A stretch of DNA of 64,000 nucleotides, taken from JAFECT01 sp964432415. Lineage in GTDB: Bacteria > Pseudomonadota > Alphaproteobacteria > Caulobacterales > Caulobacteraceae. Below are positions 34,923-42,998 of this stretch, piece after piece. Made by a program: the position numbers and the translations under genes. The first letter of the stretch is position 1; every line of letters starts with the position of its first letter. Under the pieces are notes generated by a model. The model ran no database searches. It worked only from the letters and a program-made list of their open reading frames with translations, and was not told where the DNA came from. The stretch lies in the NCBI GenBank assembly GCA_964432415.1, contig CAYSNW010000014.1, forward strand, positions 1 to 64,000. The letters are read 5' to 3'.

Positions 34923-35275
34923 CTTATCTAAAGCAACGCTTTGGTAGCATTCAGGAGACTACCCACCTCCTGCGGCCGAGATCGAGTAGGGCCGGCGTGA
35001 TGTGGGGGATGCGTGCGCGTACTAGCACTGTCGGCTGCGGCCTGCGGCCGGGCCTTGCTCGGAACGATCCGGGAGATTCGGTCGATGCCGCAGCGGTTCA
35101 ACGCCTTTATCCGGAAACTGTCGAGCGGCGACGCCCTCGACCGCTGGACGGGGCTCTAGGCTCCAATCGCCTGTTCATTACCCCTGGTAATGATCCCGCG
35201 CGGGGATAATCTCCATCGCAACAGTATCCTAAGGCTTTTCCTTCACTGTGATCCCGTCGCCTGCGGGATGCCCTG
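34923..35275. promoter_or_regulatory. Intergenic region upstream of MHYT kinase, with palindromes
   Basis: No recognised gene in 353 bases. It holds a small candidate ORF (35013-35159) and two adjacent dyads: CATTACC-CCT-GGTAATG (35176-35192) and ATCCC-N5-GGGAT (35193-35207). The dyads look like operator sites for the kinase gene starting at 35276. Confidence 0.45.
35013..35159 (+). CDS. Candidate small ORF (48 aa), unverified
   Basis: GTG start with GGGGGAT 4-5 bases upstream. The product begins VRVLALSAAACGRALLG and ends RKLSSGDALDRWTGL, a slightly amphipathic, basic small protein. No homolog recognised. The evidence is limited to a ribosome site and an open frame of plausible codon use; it could be chance. 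Confidence 0.3.
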   Translation: MRVLALSAAACGRALLGTIREIRSMPQRFNAFIRKLSSGDALDRWTGL

Positions 35276-37609
35276 ATGCTGAAATTCCTGTCGTGTCTGA
35301 CGGTCGATCACGACTGGCGCCTCGTGCTGGTCGCCGCCGTGGTGTGCGCCACCGCCACCTTCACCGCCATGCGCCTGTACGGTGTCGCCCGGCGCAGCAC
35401 GGGTTCGCTGCGCCTGGCCTGGTCCGCCTTCACGGGCCTGGCCGCCGGCTGCGGCATCTGGGCGACCCATTTCGTGGCCATGCTGGCCTATGTCCCGCAC
35501 CTGAAGACCGGCTACGAGCCGGGTGGCACGGTCCTGTCCCTGGTCCTGGCCGTCGCGGTCACCGGCGCCGGCTTCGCGCTCGCCGCCCGCAGCAACCGGC
35601 TGGAAGGCCTGTCCCTGGGCGGCGTCTTCCTGGGCGGCGGCATCGCGGTGATGCACTACACCGGCATGGCCGCCTTTCGCACCCAGGGCGACCTGCACTG
35701 GAGCGTGACCTACGTCGTGGTCTCGGTCCTGATCAGCGTGCTGATGGCCATCGCCGCCCTGGCGGTCGCCGGCCCGGCCACGCGCCTGCGCGACCACGCT
35801 CTCGGCGCAACCCTGTTCACCCTGGCCATCGTCGGCATGCACTTCACCGGCATGAGCGCGGTGACCATCATCCCCGACCCCGCTGTGGCCGTGCCCAACC
35901 AGGTGCTGGACCGCGCGATCATGGCCGTGGCGGTCGGCGGTCTCTCCATCCTGATCGTCGCGGCCGCCTTCGGCGCCATGATCATTGAGGCCTGGAGCCG
36001 GAAGAACTCGCTGGACCGCCTGCGCGACGCCATCGACGCCATTCCCCAGGCCGTGGCCATCTACGACGACCAGGACCGCTGTGTGATGTGGAACGAGCGC
36101 TACGTCGCGCTCAACGCCGAGTGCGCCGGCCTGCTCAAGCCCGGCGTGCGTTTCGCCGAACTGCTCCAGGCGGGTCTGGACGCCGGCCACTACCCTGATG
36201 CGGTGGGCCGCGAGCGGGACTGGCTGGCCGAGCGCCTGTGGGCGCGCATGCAGGGCCGCACGGTCGAACAGGCCAACGACGGCGACCGCTGGCTGCGCAT
36301 CGAGGATCGCCGCATGCTGGACGGCGGCATCATCTCGGTCTGCACCGACCTTACCGATCTCAAGCGCGACGCCATCACCCTCGAACGGGCGCTGGACGAG
36401 GCGGAGTCCGCCAACCGGGCCAAGGGCGCCTTCCTGGCCAACATGAGCCATGAAATCCGCACGCCCCTGAACGGCGTGGTTGGGGTCTGCGACGTGCTGG
36501 CCCGCACTGGCCTGGATACGCGCCAGTCCGACATGGTCCAGATGATCCAGTCCTCGGCTGTCAGCCTGCAGGTGCTGCTCTCCGACATCCTGGACCTGGC
36601 CCGCATCGATTCAGGCCGGGTGGAGCTGCGCTGCGAATCCTTCCGCCTGGACCAGGTCGTGCGCGAGCTGACCGTGCTGCACGCCCCCCAGGGCCGCGCC
36701 AAGGGCGTGGCGGTCAAGGCCGAGGTTCCCCGGGACGCCGTCTGGGTGCGGGGCGACGAACTCCGCCTGCGCCAGGTGGTCGGCAACTTCCTGTCCAACG
36801 CCCTGAAGTTCACCGAGGCCGGCCAGGTGACCGCCTCCCTGTCCCGTCTCGACGACGGCCGTTGGCGCCTGGCGGTGGCCGATACCGGCATCGGCTTCGA
36901 TCCCGCGCTCAAGCAGGGCCTGTTCGACCGCTTCCATCAGGCCGATGGTTCGCACACGCGCCAATACGGCGGCGCGGGTCTGGGCCTGGCCATCTGCCGC
37001 CAGCTGGCCGAGCTGATGGGCGGCGAGATCGATTGCGACTCCGCGCCGGGGAAGGGCTCGACCTTCGTCCTGACCCTCGCCTTGCCGTCCGTGCGCTCGC
37101 CGCATGAGGCCGCGGCCGAGGCGGAAGTCTCCACGCCCGCCCCGGAGACGTCCGCTCAGGAAGCCTCCGCCGAGGAGGCGCTCGCGCTGGAGACCTCCGC
37201 CCAGGACTCGCCCTCGCTCAGGGTGCTGCTGGCCGACGACCATCCCACCAATCGCAAGGTGGTGGAGTTGATCCTGGACCAGGCCGGGGTGGAGCTGGTG
37301 TCGGTGGAGAATGGCGCCCAGGCGGTCGAGGCCTTCCGTCAGGGGCGCTTCGACGCGGTGCTGATGGACATGCAGATGCCGGTGATGGACGGCCTGGCCG
37401 CCACCCGTGCCATCCGCGACTTCGAGCGCGACGGGTCGGGTGGCCACACCCCGGTGATCATGCTGACCGCCAACGCCCTTCCCGAACACGTCGAGGCCGG
37501 CCGCGCCGCCGGCGCCGACCGGCACCTGTCCAAGCCCATCGGCGCGCCGGCCCTGATCGCGGCCCTGATCGAAATGACCGAGGACGCCGACCAGGCCCAC
37601 GCGGCGTAG
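35276..37609 (+). CDS. MHYT-domain hybrid sensor histidine kinase
   Basis: 777 residues. The membrane sensor (about 1-245) carries three MHYT repeats, THFVAM, MHYTGM and MHFTGM, thought to bind a metal and sense a gas or redox cue. A PAS-like domain follows (RLRDAIDAIPQAVAIYDDQD onward, about 250-360), then HisKA with phospho-acceptor H392 (NMSHEIRTPLNG) and a HATPase domain (N-box FLSNALKF, G boxes ADTGIGF and GGAGLGLAI). After a Glu/Ala-rich linker (about 620-650) comes a receiver with D698 (LMDMQMPVMDG) and K in LSKPI. No partner regulator is adjacent, so phosphotransfer probably goes to a distant Hpt protein. Confidence 0.93.
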   Translation: MLKFLSCLTVDHDWRLVLVAAVVCATATFTAMRLYGVARRSTGSLRLAWSAFTGLAAGCGIWATHFVAMLAYVPHLKTGYEPGGTVLSLVLAVAVTGAGFALAARSNRLEGLSLGGVFLGGGIAVMHYTGMAAFRTQGDLHWSVTYVVVSVLISVLMAIAALAVAGPATRLRDHALGATLFTLAIVGMHFTGMSAVTIIPDPAVAVPNQVLDRAIMAVAVGGLSILIVAAAFGAMIIEAWSRKNSLDRLRDAIDAIPQAVAIYDDQDRCVMWNERYVALNAECAGLLKPGVRFAELLQAGLDAGHYPDAVGRERDWLAERLWARMQGRTVEQANDGDRWLRIEDRRMLDGGIISVCTDLTDLKRDAITLERALDEAESANRAKGAFLANMSHEIRTPLNGVVGVCDVLARTGLDTRQSDMVQMIQSSAVSLQVLLSDILDLARIDSGRVELRCESFRLDQVVRELTVLHAPQGRAKGVAVKAEVPRDAVWVRGDELRLRQVVGNFLSNALKFTEAGQVTASLSRLDDGRWRLAVADTGIGFDPALKQGLFDRFHQADGSHTRQYGGAGLGLAICRQLAELMGGEIDCDSAPGKGSTFVLTLALPSVRSPHEAAAEAEVSTPAPETSAQEASAEEALALETSAQDSPSLRVLLADDHPTNRKVVELILDQAGVELVSVENGAQAVEAFRQGRFDAVLMDMQMPVMDGLAATRAIRDFERDGSGGHTPVIMLTANALPEHVEAGRAAGADRHLSKPIGAPALIAALIEMTEDADQAHAA

Positions 37610-37675
37610 AGGCGCAAAGAACCCCTTCGCCACGGAGGCGTTAGCCGCTAATCCAGCGGCGAGGCGGGCAGGGCG

Positions 37676-38785
37676 ATGGCGGATTTCGACACCGATGTAG
37701 TGGTCATAGGCGCCGGCGCCGTGGGCCTGGCGACGGCTTACGCATTCGCGCGTCGCGGCCGCTCCGTCATCGTGCTCGAACGCGAGCACCGCATCGGCCA
37801 GGGGGTCTCCTCGCGCAATTCCGAGGTGATCCACGCGGGCCTCTACTATCCCACCGGTTCTCTCAAGGCGCGCCTGTGCGTCCCGGGCCGCCGCGACCTC
37901 TACGCATTCCTGGAAAAGCACCGCGTGCCGTTCGAAAAGTGCGGCAAGCTGGTGGTCGCAACCGCCCCGGACGAGATCGCCGCCATCGAAAAGGTCGCTC
38001 GCCAGGCCGAGGTCAACGGGGTGGAGAACGTGCGCTGGCTCAGCCGCGCCGAGGCGGCGGAGCGCGAACCCGAGCTCAGGGCCGAAGTGGTGCTGCTCTC
38101 CGCTGAAACAGGCATCTTCGACAGCCACGCCTACATGCTGGCCCTGCAGGGCGAGATCGAGGCTGCGGGTGGGGCGGTGGTGCTCGACACCCCCTTCGAG
38201 GGCGCCTCGCCCCTGCCGGACGGCGGCTTCGAGGTCCGCGCCGGCGGCGCCGATCCGACCCGGATCACCACGGGCCGCCTGGTCGTGGCCGCCGGCCTGG
38301 GGGCGCAGGGCTGCGCCGGCCTGATCGAGGGCTATCCGGTCGAACGCATCAAGCCGCTGCATCTGGGCAAGGGCAGCTATTTCGTGGTGGCCGGGAAGGC
38401 GCCCTTCCACCACCTGGTCTATCCCCCGCCGATCGTCGGGGCGCTTGGCCTGCACTACAAGCGCGACATGGGCGGCCGCGCCCACTTCGGCCCGGACCTG
38501 CAATGGGTCGATCACGAAGATTACACGGTCGATCCCGCCCGGGCGGAGTTCTTCTACGAACACGTGCGCCGCTTCTGGCCGGGCCTGCCGGACGGCGCGC
38601 TATCGGCCGACTACGCCGGCATCCGCCCCAAGCTCCACGGCCCCGGCGAGCCCCAGCCCGACTTCGACATCGACGGACCCGAGGGCCACGGCGTCGAGGG
38701 GCTGGTGGTCATGCTGGGCATCGAGAGCCCAGGCCTGACCTCGTCGCTGGCGATCGGGGATGAGGTCGTGGGGCGCCTGGGGTAA
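37676..38785 (+). CDS. FAD-dependent oxidoreductase, L-2-hydroxyglutarate oxidase-like
   Basis: 369 residues. The Rossmann motif VVVIGAGAVGLATAYAFARRG (GxGxxG) and the VIVLERE end of the second strand bind FAD. SSRNSEVIHAGLYYPTGSLKARLC is a strong signature of the LhgO/L2HGDH subgroup of the DAO family, and GLVVMLGIESPGLTSSLAIG closes the FAD site. Likely oxidises L-2-hydroxyglutarate or a similar 2-hydroxyacid, passing electrons to the quinone pool; the substrate is inferred. Convergent with the peptidase gene (6 bases apart). Confidence 0.88.
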   Translation: MADFDTDVVVIGAGAVGLATAYAFARRGRSVIVLEREHRIGQGVSSRNSEVIHAGLYYPTGSLKARLCVPGRRDLYAFLEKHRVPFEKCGKLVVATAPDEIAAIEKVARQAEVNGVENVRWLSRAEAAEREPELRAEVVLLSAETGIFDSHAYMLALQGEIEAAGGAVVLDTPFEGASPLPDGGFEVRAGGADPTRITTGRLVVAAGLGAQGCAGLIEGYPVERIKPLHLGKGSYFVVAGKAPFHHLVYPPPIVGALGLHYKRDMGGRAHFGPDLQWVDHEDYTVDPARAEFFYEHVRRFWPGLPDGALSADYAGIRPKLHGPGEPQPDFDIDGPEGHGVEGLVVMLGIESPGLTSSLAIGDEVVGRLG

Positions 38786-38791
38786 CTCCCC

Positions 38792-40945
38792 TTACTTCGG
38801 CTGATAATCCTTCCACCCGATCTGCCAGTAGAAGAACGCCATCTGGTCGGCGACCTCCGCGTCCCTCTGGGCCTTGGTCGAGCCGATTCCGTGGCCCGCG
38901 TCGAAGTCCACCCGGAACAGGATGGGCCGCCCGTTCGGATTGGCCGCCTGCAGGCGCGCGGCGAACTTGCCCGGCTGCCAGGGCGCCACGCGCGGGTCGT
39001 TCATGCCCGAGGTCAGCAGCACCGCCGGATAGGCCGTGCCGTCCTTCACGTGATGGACCGAATCCATCTCGAACAGCGCCCTGAACCCGGCCTCGGTCCT
39101 GGCGCTGCCGTACTCCAGCGCATTGGCCGGGCCGTCGGTGCCGAACTCCGAGCGCAGGGGGTTGGCGTCGCCCACCCCGAAGAACACCACCCGGAACAGG
39201 TCCGGCCGCTCGGTCATGGCGCGCCCGACGGTGATGCCGCCGGCGCTGCGTCCCTCGATGGCCAGGGTTTCGGGCCGGCCATAGCCGTGGGTGGTCAGGT
39301 ACTCGCCCGCCGCGATCAGGTCGCGCCAGGTGTTGGGCTTGGTCGCCATGCGTCCGGCCTGGTGCCAGTCCTCGCCGAACTCGCCGCCGCCGCGCACGTG
39401 CGCCACCGCATAGACCCCGCCATCGTCCAGCAGGGCGAAGAAGCGCGAGGCCAGGCCGGGGTTCAGCGGCGCGCCATAGGCCCCGTAGCCGGTCAGCCAC
39501 ACCGGGTGGGAGCCATCGCGCTTGAGCCCCTTGCGGTAGACGATCGACAGCGGGATGGCCGTTCCGTCCCTGGCGGTGACCGTCACTTCTTCGGACGTGT
39601 AGGCGCTGAGGTCCTCGCCCCAGGGCGGGGCCAGGTCGGTCAGGGTCGAGGCGGCGCCGTCCGAGCGGAAATACTGCACCGGGCTGACCCAGCCGGTCAG
39701 GCCGTACACCAGCCGCGGCGAGGCCGGGTCGGTCGCCACCGCGGTTACCGCCCCCTCGTGCGGCAGAGCCAGATCACTGAGCTTGCCGCTCTTCAGGTCC
39801 AGCCGGCGGATGCGCCCCAGCCCGCCGTCCAGGTCGGTGATCACCAGGGCGTCGGCGGTCAGGTTGATGTCCTGGATCACCCGCTGGCCGGCGGGGACCA
39901 CCACCTTGGCGTGGGCCAGGTCGGGCGCGGCGGCGTCGACCTCCAGCACCTGGTAGCGCGAGGCGCCCTTGAAGCTCTGCAGAAACAGCCGGCGGCCATG
40001 GATCTGGAAATTGCTGATCCCGTCCGGGGTGTCGGCGACCAGCCGCCAGTGGGCGCCGCCACGCGCGACCTCATCGATCGGGGCGGTGTACAGGGTCACG
40101 GCCGGGTCGGCCCCGTGGGAGACCAGCATCACGGCCCAGGGCGATCCCGCCTGCACCACGGCGACGGGCGTGTCGACCGGCGTCAGCGCCACCGATCCGG
40201 CGACCCCTGTCCCGGCCACGGCCCGGTCGCTCTCCGGATCGGTCCCCACCCGGTGCAGGAAGCTGCGCGTGTTCTGGTAGCGCGCCAGCTCGCTGGCGTC
40301 GGCCGCCAGCTTGGGCCCGCGGGTGTAGAAGAACCCGGAGCCGTCCGGCAGCCAGCTGGGCGCCCCGAACTCGGCCCGGTCGATGCGTTCGCCGCTGGCC
40401 TTGCCGGTGGCGACATCGATGATGTGGATGACGCTGTTCTCGCTGCCGCCCGGCGAGATGCCGTAGGCGACCCGCCGCCCGTCCGGCGACGGCGCATAGT
40501 AGTCCAGCGCATAGTGCGGCCCGGTCGTGGGCACGGCGTCCGGATCGACCAGCAGCCGCTCGACGCCTTTGGCGTCGCGGACGTACAGCTTGACGCTGTT
40601 CTCGCCGGGATTGCGGCGGCCATAGAAGGCCATGCCGCCGGCGAGCTTGACCGAGCCGACCAACACGCCGCCGCCGGTGTGGGCCGCCACCCGCTGCAGC
40701 AGCCGCTCGCGCCCCGGAATGGTGTTCAGCACGCCGCGCGCATGGTCGTCCTCGGCCCGTGCCCAGGCCACGAAGCGCGGCGCCGTGCGGTCCTCCATCC
40801 AGCGGTAGGGGTCGGTGACCTTGGTCCCGAAATAGTCGTCCACCACCGGCTCGACGGGCGCGACCGGCGCCGGCGGAATGCTCTGGGCCAGGGCTGAGGT
40901 GGCGGCCAGCGCCACCAGCGCGGAAAGGAGGGTGGTCATGCGCAT
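38792..40945 (-). CDS. Exported prolyl oligopeptidase family (S9A) serine peptidase
   Basis: 717 residues from ATG 40945 (40939 and 40987 also possible). Signal peptide TTLLSALVALAATSALAQ. An N-terminal beta-propeller (VVDDYFGTKVTDPYRWMED, the S9A opening motif) caps a C-terminal alpha/beta hydrolase. The catalytic Ser is in EGRSAGGITVG, with Asp and His in GMNDPRVAPWQPGKF and DFDAGHGIGS. VRGGGEFGEDWHQAGR is a typical POP loop. Cleaves short proline-containing peptides in the periplasm. Single gene. Confidence 0.93.
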   Translation of the reverse strand: MRMTTLLSALVALAATSALAQSIPPAPVAPVEPVVDDYFGTKVTDPYRWMEDRTAPRFVAWARAEDDHARGVLNTIPGRERLLQRVAAHTGGGVLVGSVKLAGGMAFYGRRNPGENSVKLYVRDAKGVERLLVDPDAVPTTGPHYALDYYAPSPDGRRVAYGISPGGSENSVIHIIDVATGKASGERIDRAEFGAPSWLPDGSGFFYTRGPKLAADASELARYQNTRSFLHRVGTDPESDRAVAGTGVAGSVALTPVDTPVAVVQAGSPWAVMLVSHGADPAVTLYTAPIDEVARGGAHWRLVADTPDGISNFQIHGRRLFLQSFKGASRYQVLEVDAAAPDLAHAKVVVPAGQRVIQDINLTADALVITDLDGGLGRIRRLDLKSGKLSDLALPHEGAVTAVATDPASPRLVYGLTGWVSPVQYFRSDGAASTLTDLAPPWGEDLSAYTSEEVTVTARDGTAIPLSIVYRKGLKRDGSHPVWLTGYGAYGAPLNPGLASRFFALLDDGGVYAVAHVRGGGEFGEDWHQAGRMATKPNTWRDLIAAGEYLTTHGYGRPETLAIEGRSAGGITVGRAMTERPDLFRVVFFGVGDANPLRSEFGTDGPANALEYGSARTEAGFRALFEMDSVHHVKDGTAYPAVLLTSGMNDPRVAPWQPGKFAARLQAANPNGRPILFRVDFDAGHGIGSTKAQRDAEVADQMAFFYWQIGWKDYQPK

Positions 40946-41073
40946 GAATCGATGTTCCCACAGGCGGGCGCGTTCAGCCCCGCCCAACGCAATTCTAGTG
41001 CGTTTCCGGCCACGGTTAAATTGCGAGCTGTGCTAGCTTCGCCATGCATCCACCGTTGGGGAGGCCGACGACA

Positions 41074-41568
41074 ATGAAGCCATTCCACAGGCCGCCTGCC
41101 GTGGCGGCCCTGCTCTGGCTGGGGGTGAGCGCTCCCGCCCTGGCTCAGGGCCAGGTCGGCTCCCACCTGGCCGCCGGCTCGTCGACGACGACAACCCCGG
41201 TCCAGACCTACCAGGGCCCGGCGCCCAGCCTGAAATGCACGCTCTGCGGCATCCCCAGCGCGCCGGTTCCGGCCAAGGCCGCGCAACCGGCCCGCGCCGT
41301 CCCGGCCCAGGGCGCGAACGGCGACCCGGCCACGAGCGACGCCGCCGCTTCGGACGGCCAGACCACCGTCGAGGAGGTCGTGGTCACCCCCCGCTCCGAC
41401 CCGGCCCAGGCCTCGCTCCAGCCTGAGGCTGTTCCGCCGGTGGCGCCCGTCGCGCCCGTGGCCCCGGTTCCTCCGCGTCCCGCCGGGGTCCCGCTGTGGC
41501 TGCTCGTCGTCGTGGCGCTCGGTGCGCTGGCCATCGGCTGGGGCCTGGCCAGGCGCGGGCGGGGGTAG
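41074..41568 (+). CDS. Exported, Pro/Ala-rich protein with C-terminal membrane anchor
   Basis: 164 residues from ATG 41074, with GGGGAGG about 10 bases upstream (ATG 41044 is in frame but lacks a site). Signal peptide ending ALAQG. A CTLCGIP motif near residue 60 could bind a metal or form a disulfide. The motif TTVEEVVVTPR resembles the region before the plug of TonB-dependent receptors, but no receptor follows. A PVAPVAPVAPVPP repeat leads to a C-terminal membrane helix (WLLVVVALGALAIGWGL) and RRGRG. Function unknown. The next gene begins 8 bases later. Confidence 0.68.
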   Translation: MKPFHRPPAVAALLWLGVSAPALAQGQVGSHLAAGSSTTTTPVQTYQGPAPSLKCTLCGIPSAPVPAKAAQPARAVPAQGANGDPATSDAAASDGQTTVEEVVVTPRSDPAQASLQPEAVPPVAPVAPVAPVPPRPAGVPLWLLVVVALGALAIGWGLARRGRG

Positions 41569-41576
41569 GGTCCAGC

Positions 41577-42362
41577 GTGCGACCCTTCGACGTCAACCGC
41601 GCCATCGTCCGCCAGCCCGCCGAAACGGTCGTGGATGGCCTGCGCGCCGGCGACCAGGCGTCCCCGACCTATGGCGGCGTCGCGCGCGAGCACGCCGCCT
41701 ATGTCGCCGCGCTCATGGCCGCGGGCCTTGAGGTCACCCGGCTCCCTCCGCTCCCGGCCTTTCCCGACTCCGTCTTCGTCGAGGATCCGGCCCTGGTGTT
41801 CACGCAAGGCGCGATTCTGCTGAGGCCCGGCGCGCCTTCGCGGGAGGGGGAGGCGGTGGAACTGGAATCGGCCCTGCGCGACGCCTTCGAAACCGTGCTG
41901 CCCCTGACCTCCGGCTACGCCGACGGTGGCGACGTGCTGGTGACGTCCGAACGGGTGTTCGTCGGTCTGTCCGGCCGCACCGACCGGACCGGGGCTGCGT
42001 GCCTGGTCGAGCTACTGGGGCGCCTGGGACGGCGCGCCGTGGCGGTCGAGACGCCGGCCGGCGTGCTGCATTTCAAGTCCGCCTCGTCCCTGGTCGATGA
42101 GGAGACGGTGCTGGCCACGCCGCGCCTGGCCGCGTCCGGCGTGTTCGACGGCCTTCGCCTCCTGCTCACGCCGGAGGGAGAAGACGGCGCCGCCAATGCG
42201 CTGCGGCTGAACGATACGGTGCTGATCGCCGCCGGCTATCCGCGGACGCGGGAGATGTTGGAACGACACGGTCTGGAGGTCGTCGCGCTGGAGACGGGCG
42301 AGATCGCGAAGATCGATGCGGGGCTGAGCTGCATGTCGCTCCGGTGGCAGGCGGCCGGCTAG
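41577..42362 (+). CDS. Dimethylarginine dimethylaminohydrolase / arginine-deiminase-fold hydrolase
   Basis: 261 residues from GTG 41577 (GGGGGTAGGG upstream). The pentein-fold DDAH pattern is clear: VFVEDPALVF (Glu-Asp pair), GYADGGDVLVTSERVFVGLSGRTD, catalytic His in GVLHFKSASS, and nucleophile Cys in AGLSCMSLR at the C-terminus. It hydrolyses methylated arginine or a related guanidino/amidine compound to citrulline-type products; the exact substrate is unproven. Cytosolic. The preceding anchored protein is probably co-transcribed, though no functional link is evident. Confidence 0.88.
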   Translation: MRPFDVNRAIVRQPAETVVDGLRAGDQASPTYGGVAREHAAYVAALMAAGLEVTRLPPLPAFPDSVFVEDPALVFTQGAILLRPGAPSREGEAVELESALRDAFETVLPLTSGYADGGDVLVTSERVFVGLSGRTDRTGAACLVELLGRLGRRAVAVETPAGVLHFKSASSLVDEETVLATPRLAASGVFDGLRLLLTPEGEDGAANALRLNDTVLIAAGYPRTREMLERHGLEVVALETGEIAKIDAGLSCMSLRWQAAG

Positions 42363-42374
42363 GGCGGATTTGTC

Positions 42375-42406
42375 TTGATTTTTCGACCAATGTTCGCTAT
42401 ATGTTC
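42375..42406 (+). promoter_or_regulatory. SOS-regulated promoter: -35/-10 with embedded LexA box
   Basis: TTGATT (42375-42380), a 17-base spacer and TATATG (42398-42403) make a good sigma-70-type promoter. A perfect LexA operator GTTC-N7-GTTC (42392-42406) covers the -10. The direction is rightward and the first downstream frame is a 28-codon ORF. Confidence 0.7.
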
Positions 42407-42433
42407 CAGACTGGTCTGGAGAGAAACGCCGCC

Positions 42434-42520
42434 GTGCCGAAGTCGATTTCGCCTCTGTCGATGACTGACCCGAAGGGCGCGTCCTGGACCGGGGACGTCA
42501 CCGATAATACGGTTGATTAA
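42434..42520 (+). CDS. Candidate SOS-induced microprotein (28 aa)
   Basis: GTG 42434 is preceded by GGAGAGA with good spacing, and lies about 25 bases after the predicted transcription start of the SOS promoter. The product is hydrophilic (PKSISPLSMTDPKG, then ASWTGDVTDNTVD) with no membrane helix, so it is not obviously like the small membrane division inhibitor SidA of Caulobacter. An internal ATG is the tenth codon. The next gene runs convergent, so the SOS transcript has no other obvious coding target. The RNA itself could instead be the functional product. Confidence 0.5.
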   Translation: MPKSISPLSMTDPKGASWTGDVTDNTVD

Positions 42521-42588
42521 CGGTGCGAATACGGTGGGCCGACGCTTCCGAAGGGGACGCCGCGGCGGCGTAAATCACTCCCGAGGTG

Positions 42589-42993
42589 TCACCGTTTCGC
42601 CACGGTCCGCGTCACCACACAGGCCACGGTCGCGGCGACCCCGCTGACGAACATCCCCCACCCCAGGTCGGCCAGGGTCACCGTCGTGGACCACACCTTC
42701 AACGTCGCCTGGTTGGTCAGGTCGTAGGTCCCGTAGGCGAACAGGCCGAACAGCACGCCGTTGAGCAGGGCCTTGCTCCAGTCGCCCGCCTTCACCGCCG
42801 GCCAGACCGCGAACCAGTTCAGGCCGGTGAGGTACAGGACGTAGAAGGCCACGGCCGGACCGATTCTCAGGCTGTCGCCAAGCAAGGCTCCGATCGCCGG
42901 CTGGTACAGCCAGGCGCGGGTGTTGCTCAGCCACAGGAAGTCCATGGCGCAGAAGGCGAGCGCGGTGGCGATCCAGGCGATGGCGGGCCGCAC
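42589..42993 (-). CDS. DUF2177 inner-membrane protein
   Basis: 134 residues from GTG 42993, 5 bases after the methyltransferase stop. Four hydrophobic segments: AIAWIATALAFCAMDFLWL, VAFYVLYLTGLNWFAVWPAV, LLNGVLFGLFAYGTYDLTN, and LGWGMFVSGVAATVACVVT. AMDFLWL and FGLFAYGTYDLTNQATLK are family hallmarks. DUF2177 genes are frequently found in ECF-ChrR lipid clusters, as here. Function unknown. Last gene of the leftward group. Confidence 0.88.
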   Translation of the reverse strand: MRPAIAWIATALAFCAMDFLWLSNTRAWLYQPAIGALLGDSLRIGPAVAFYVLYLTGLNWFAVWPAVKAGDWSKALLNGVLFGLFAYGTYDLTNQATLKVWSTTVTLADLGWGMFVSGVAATVACVVTRTVAKR

Positions 42994-42998
42994 GGAGC

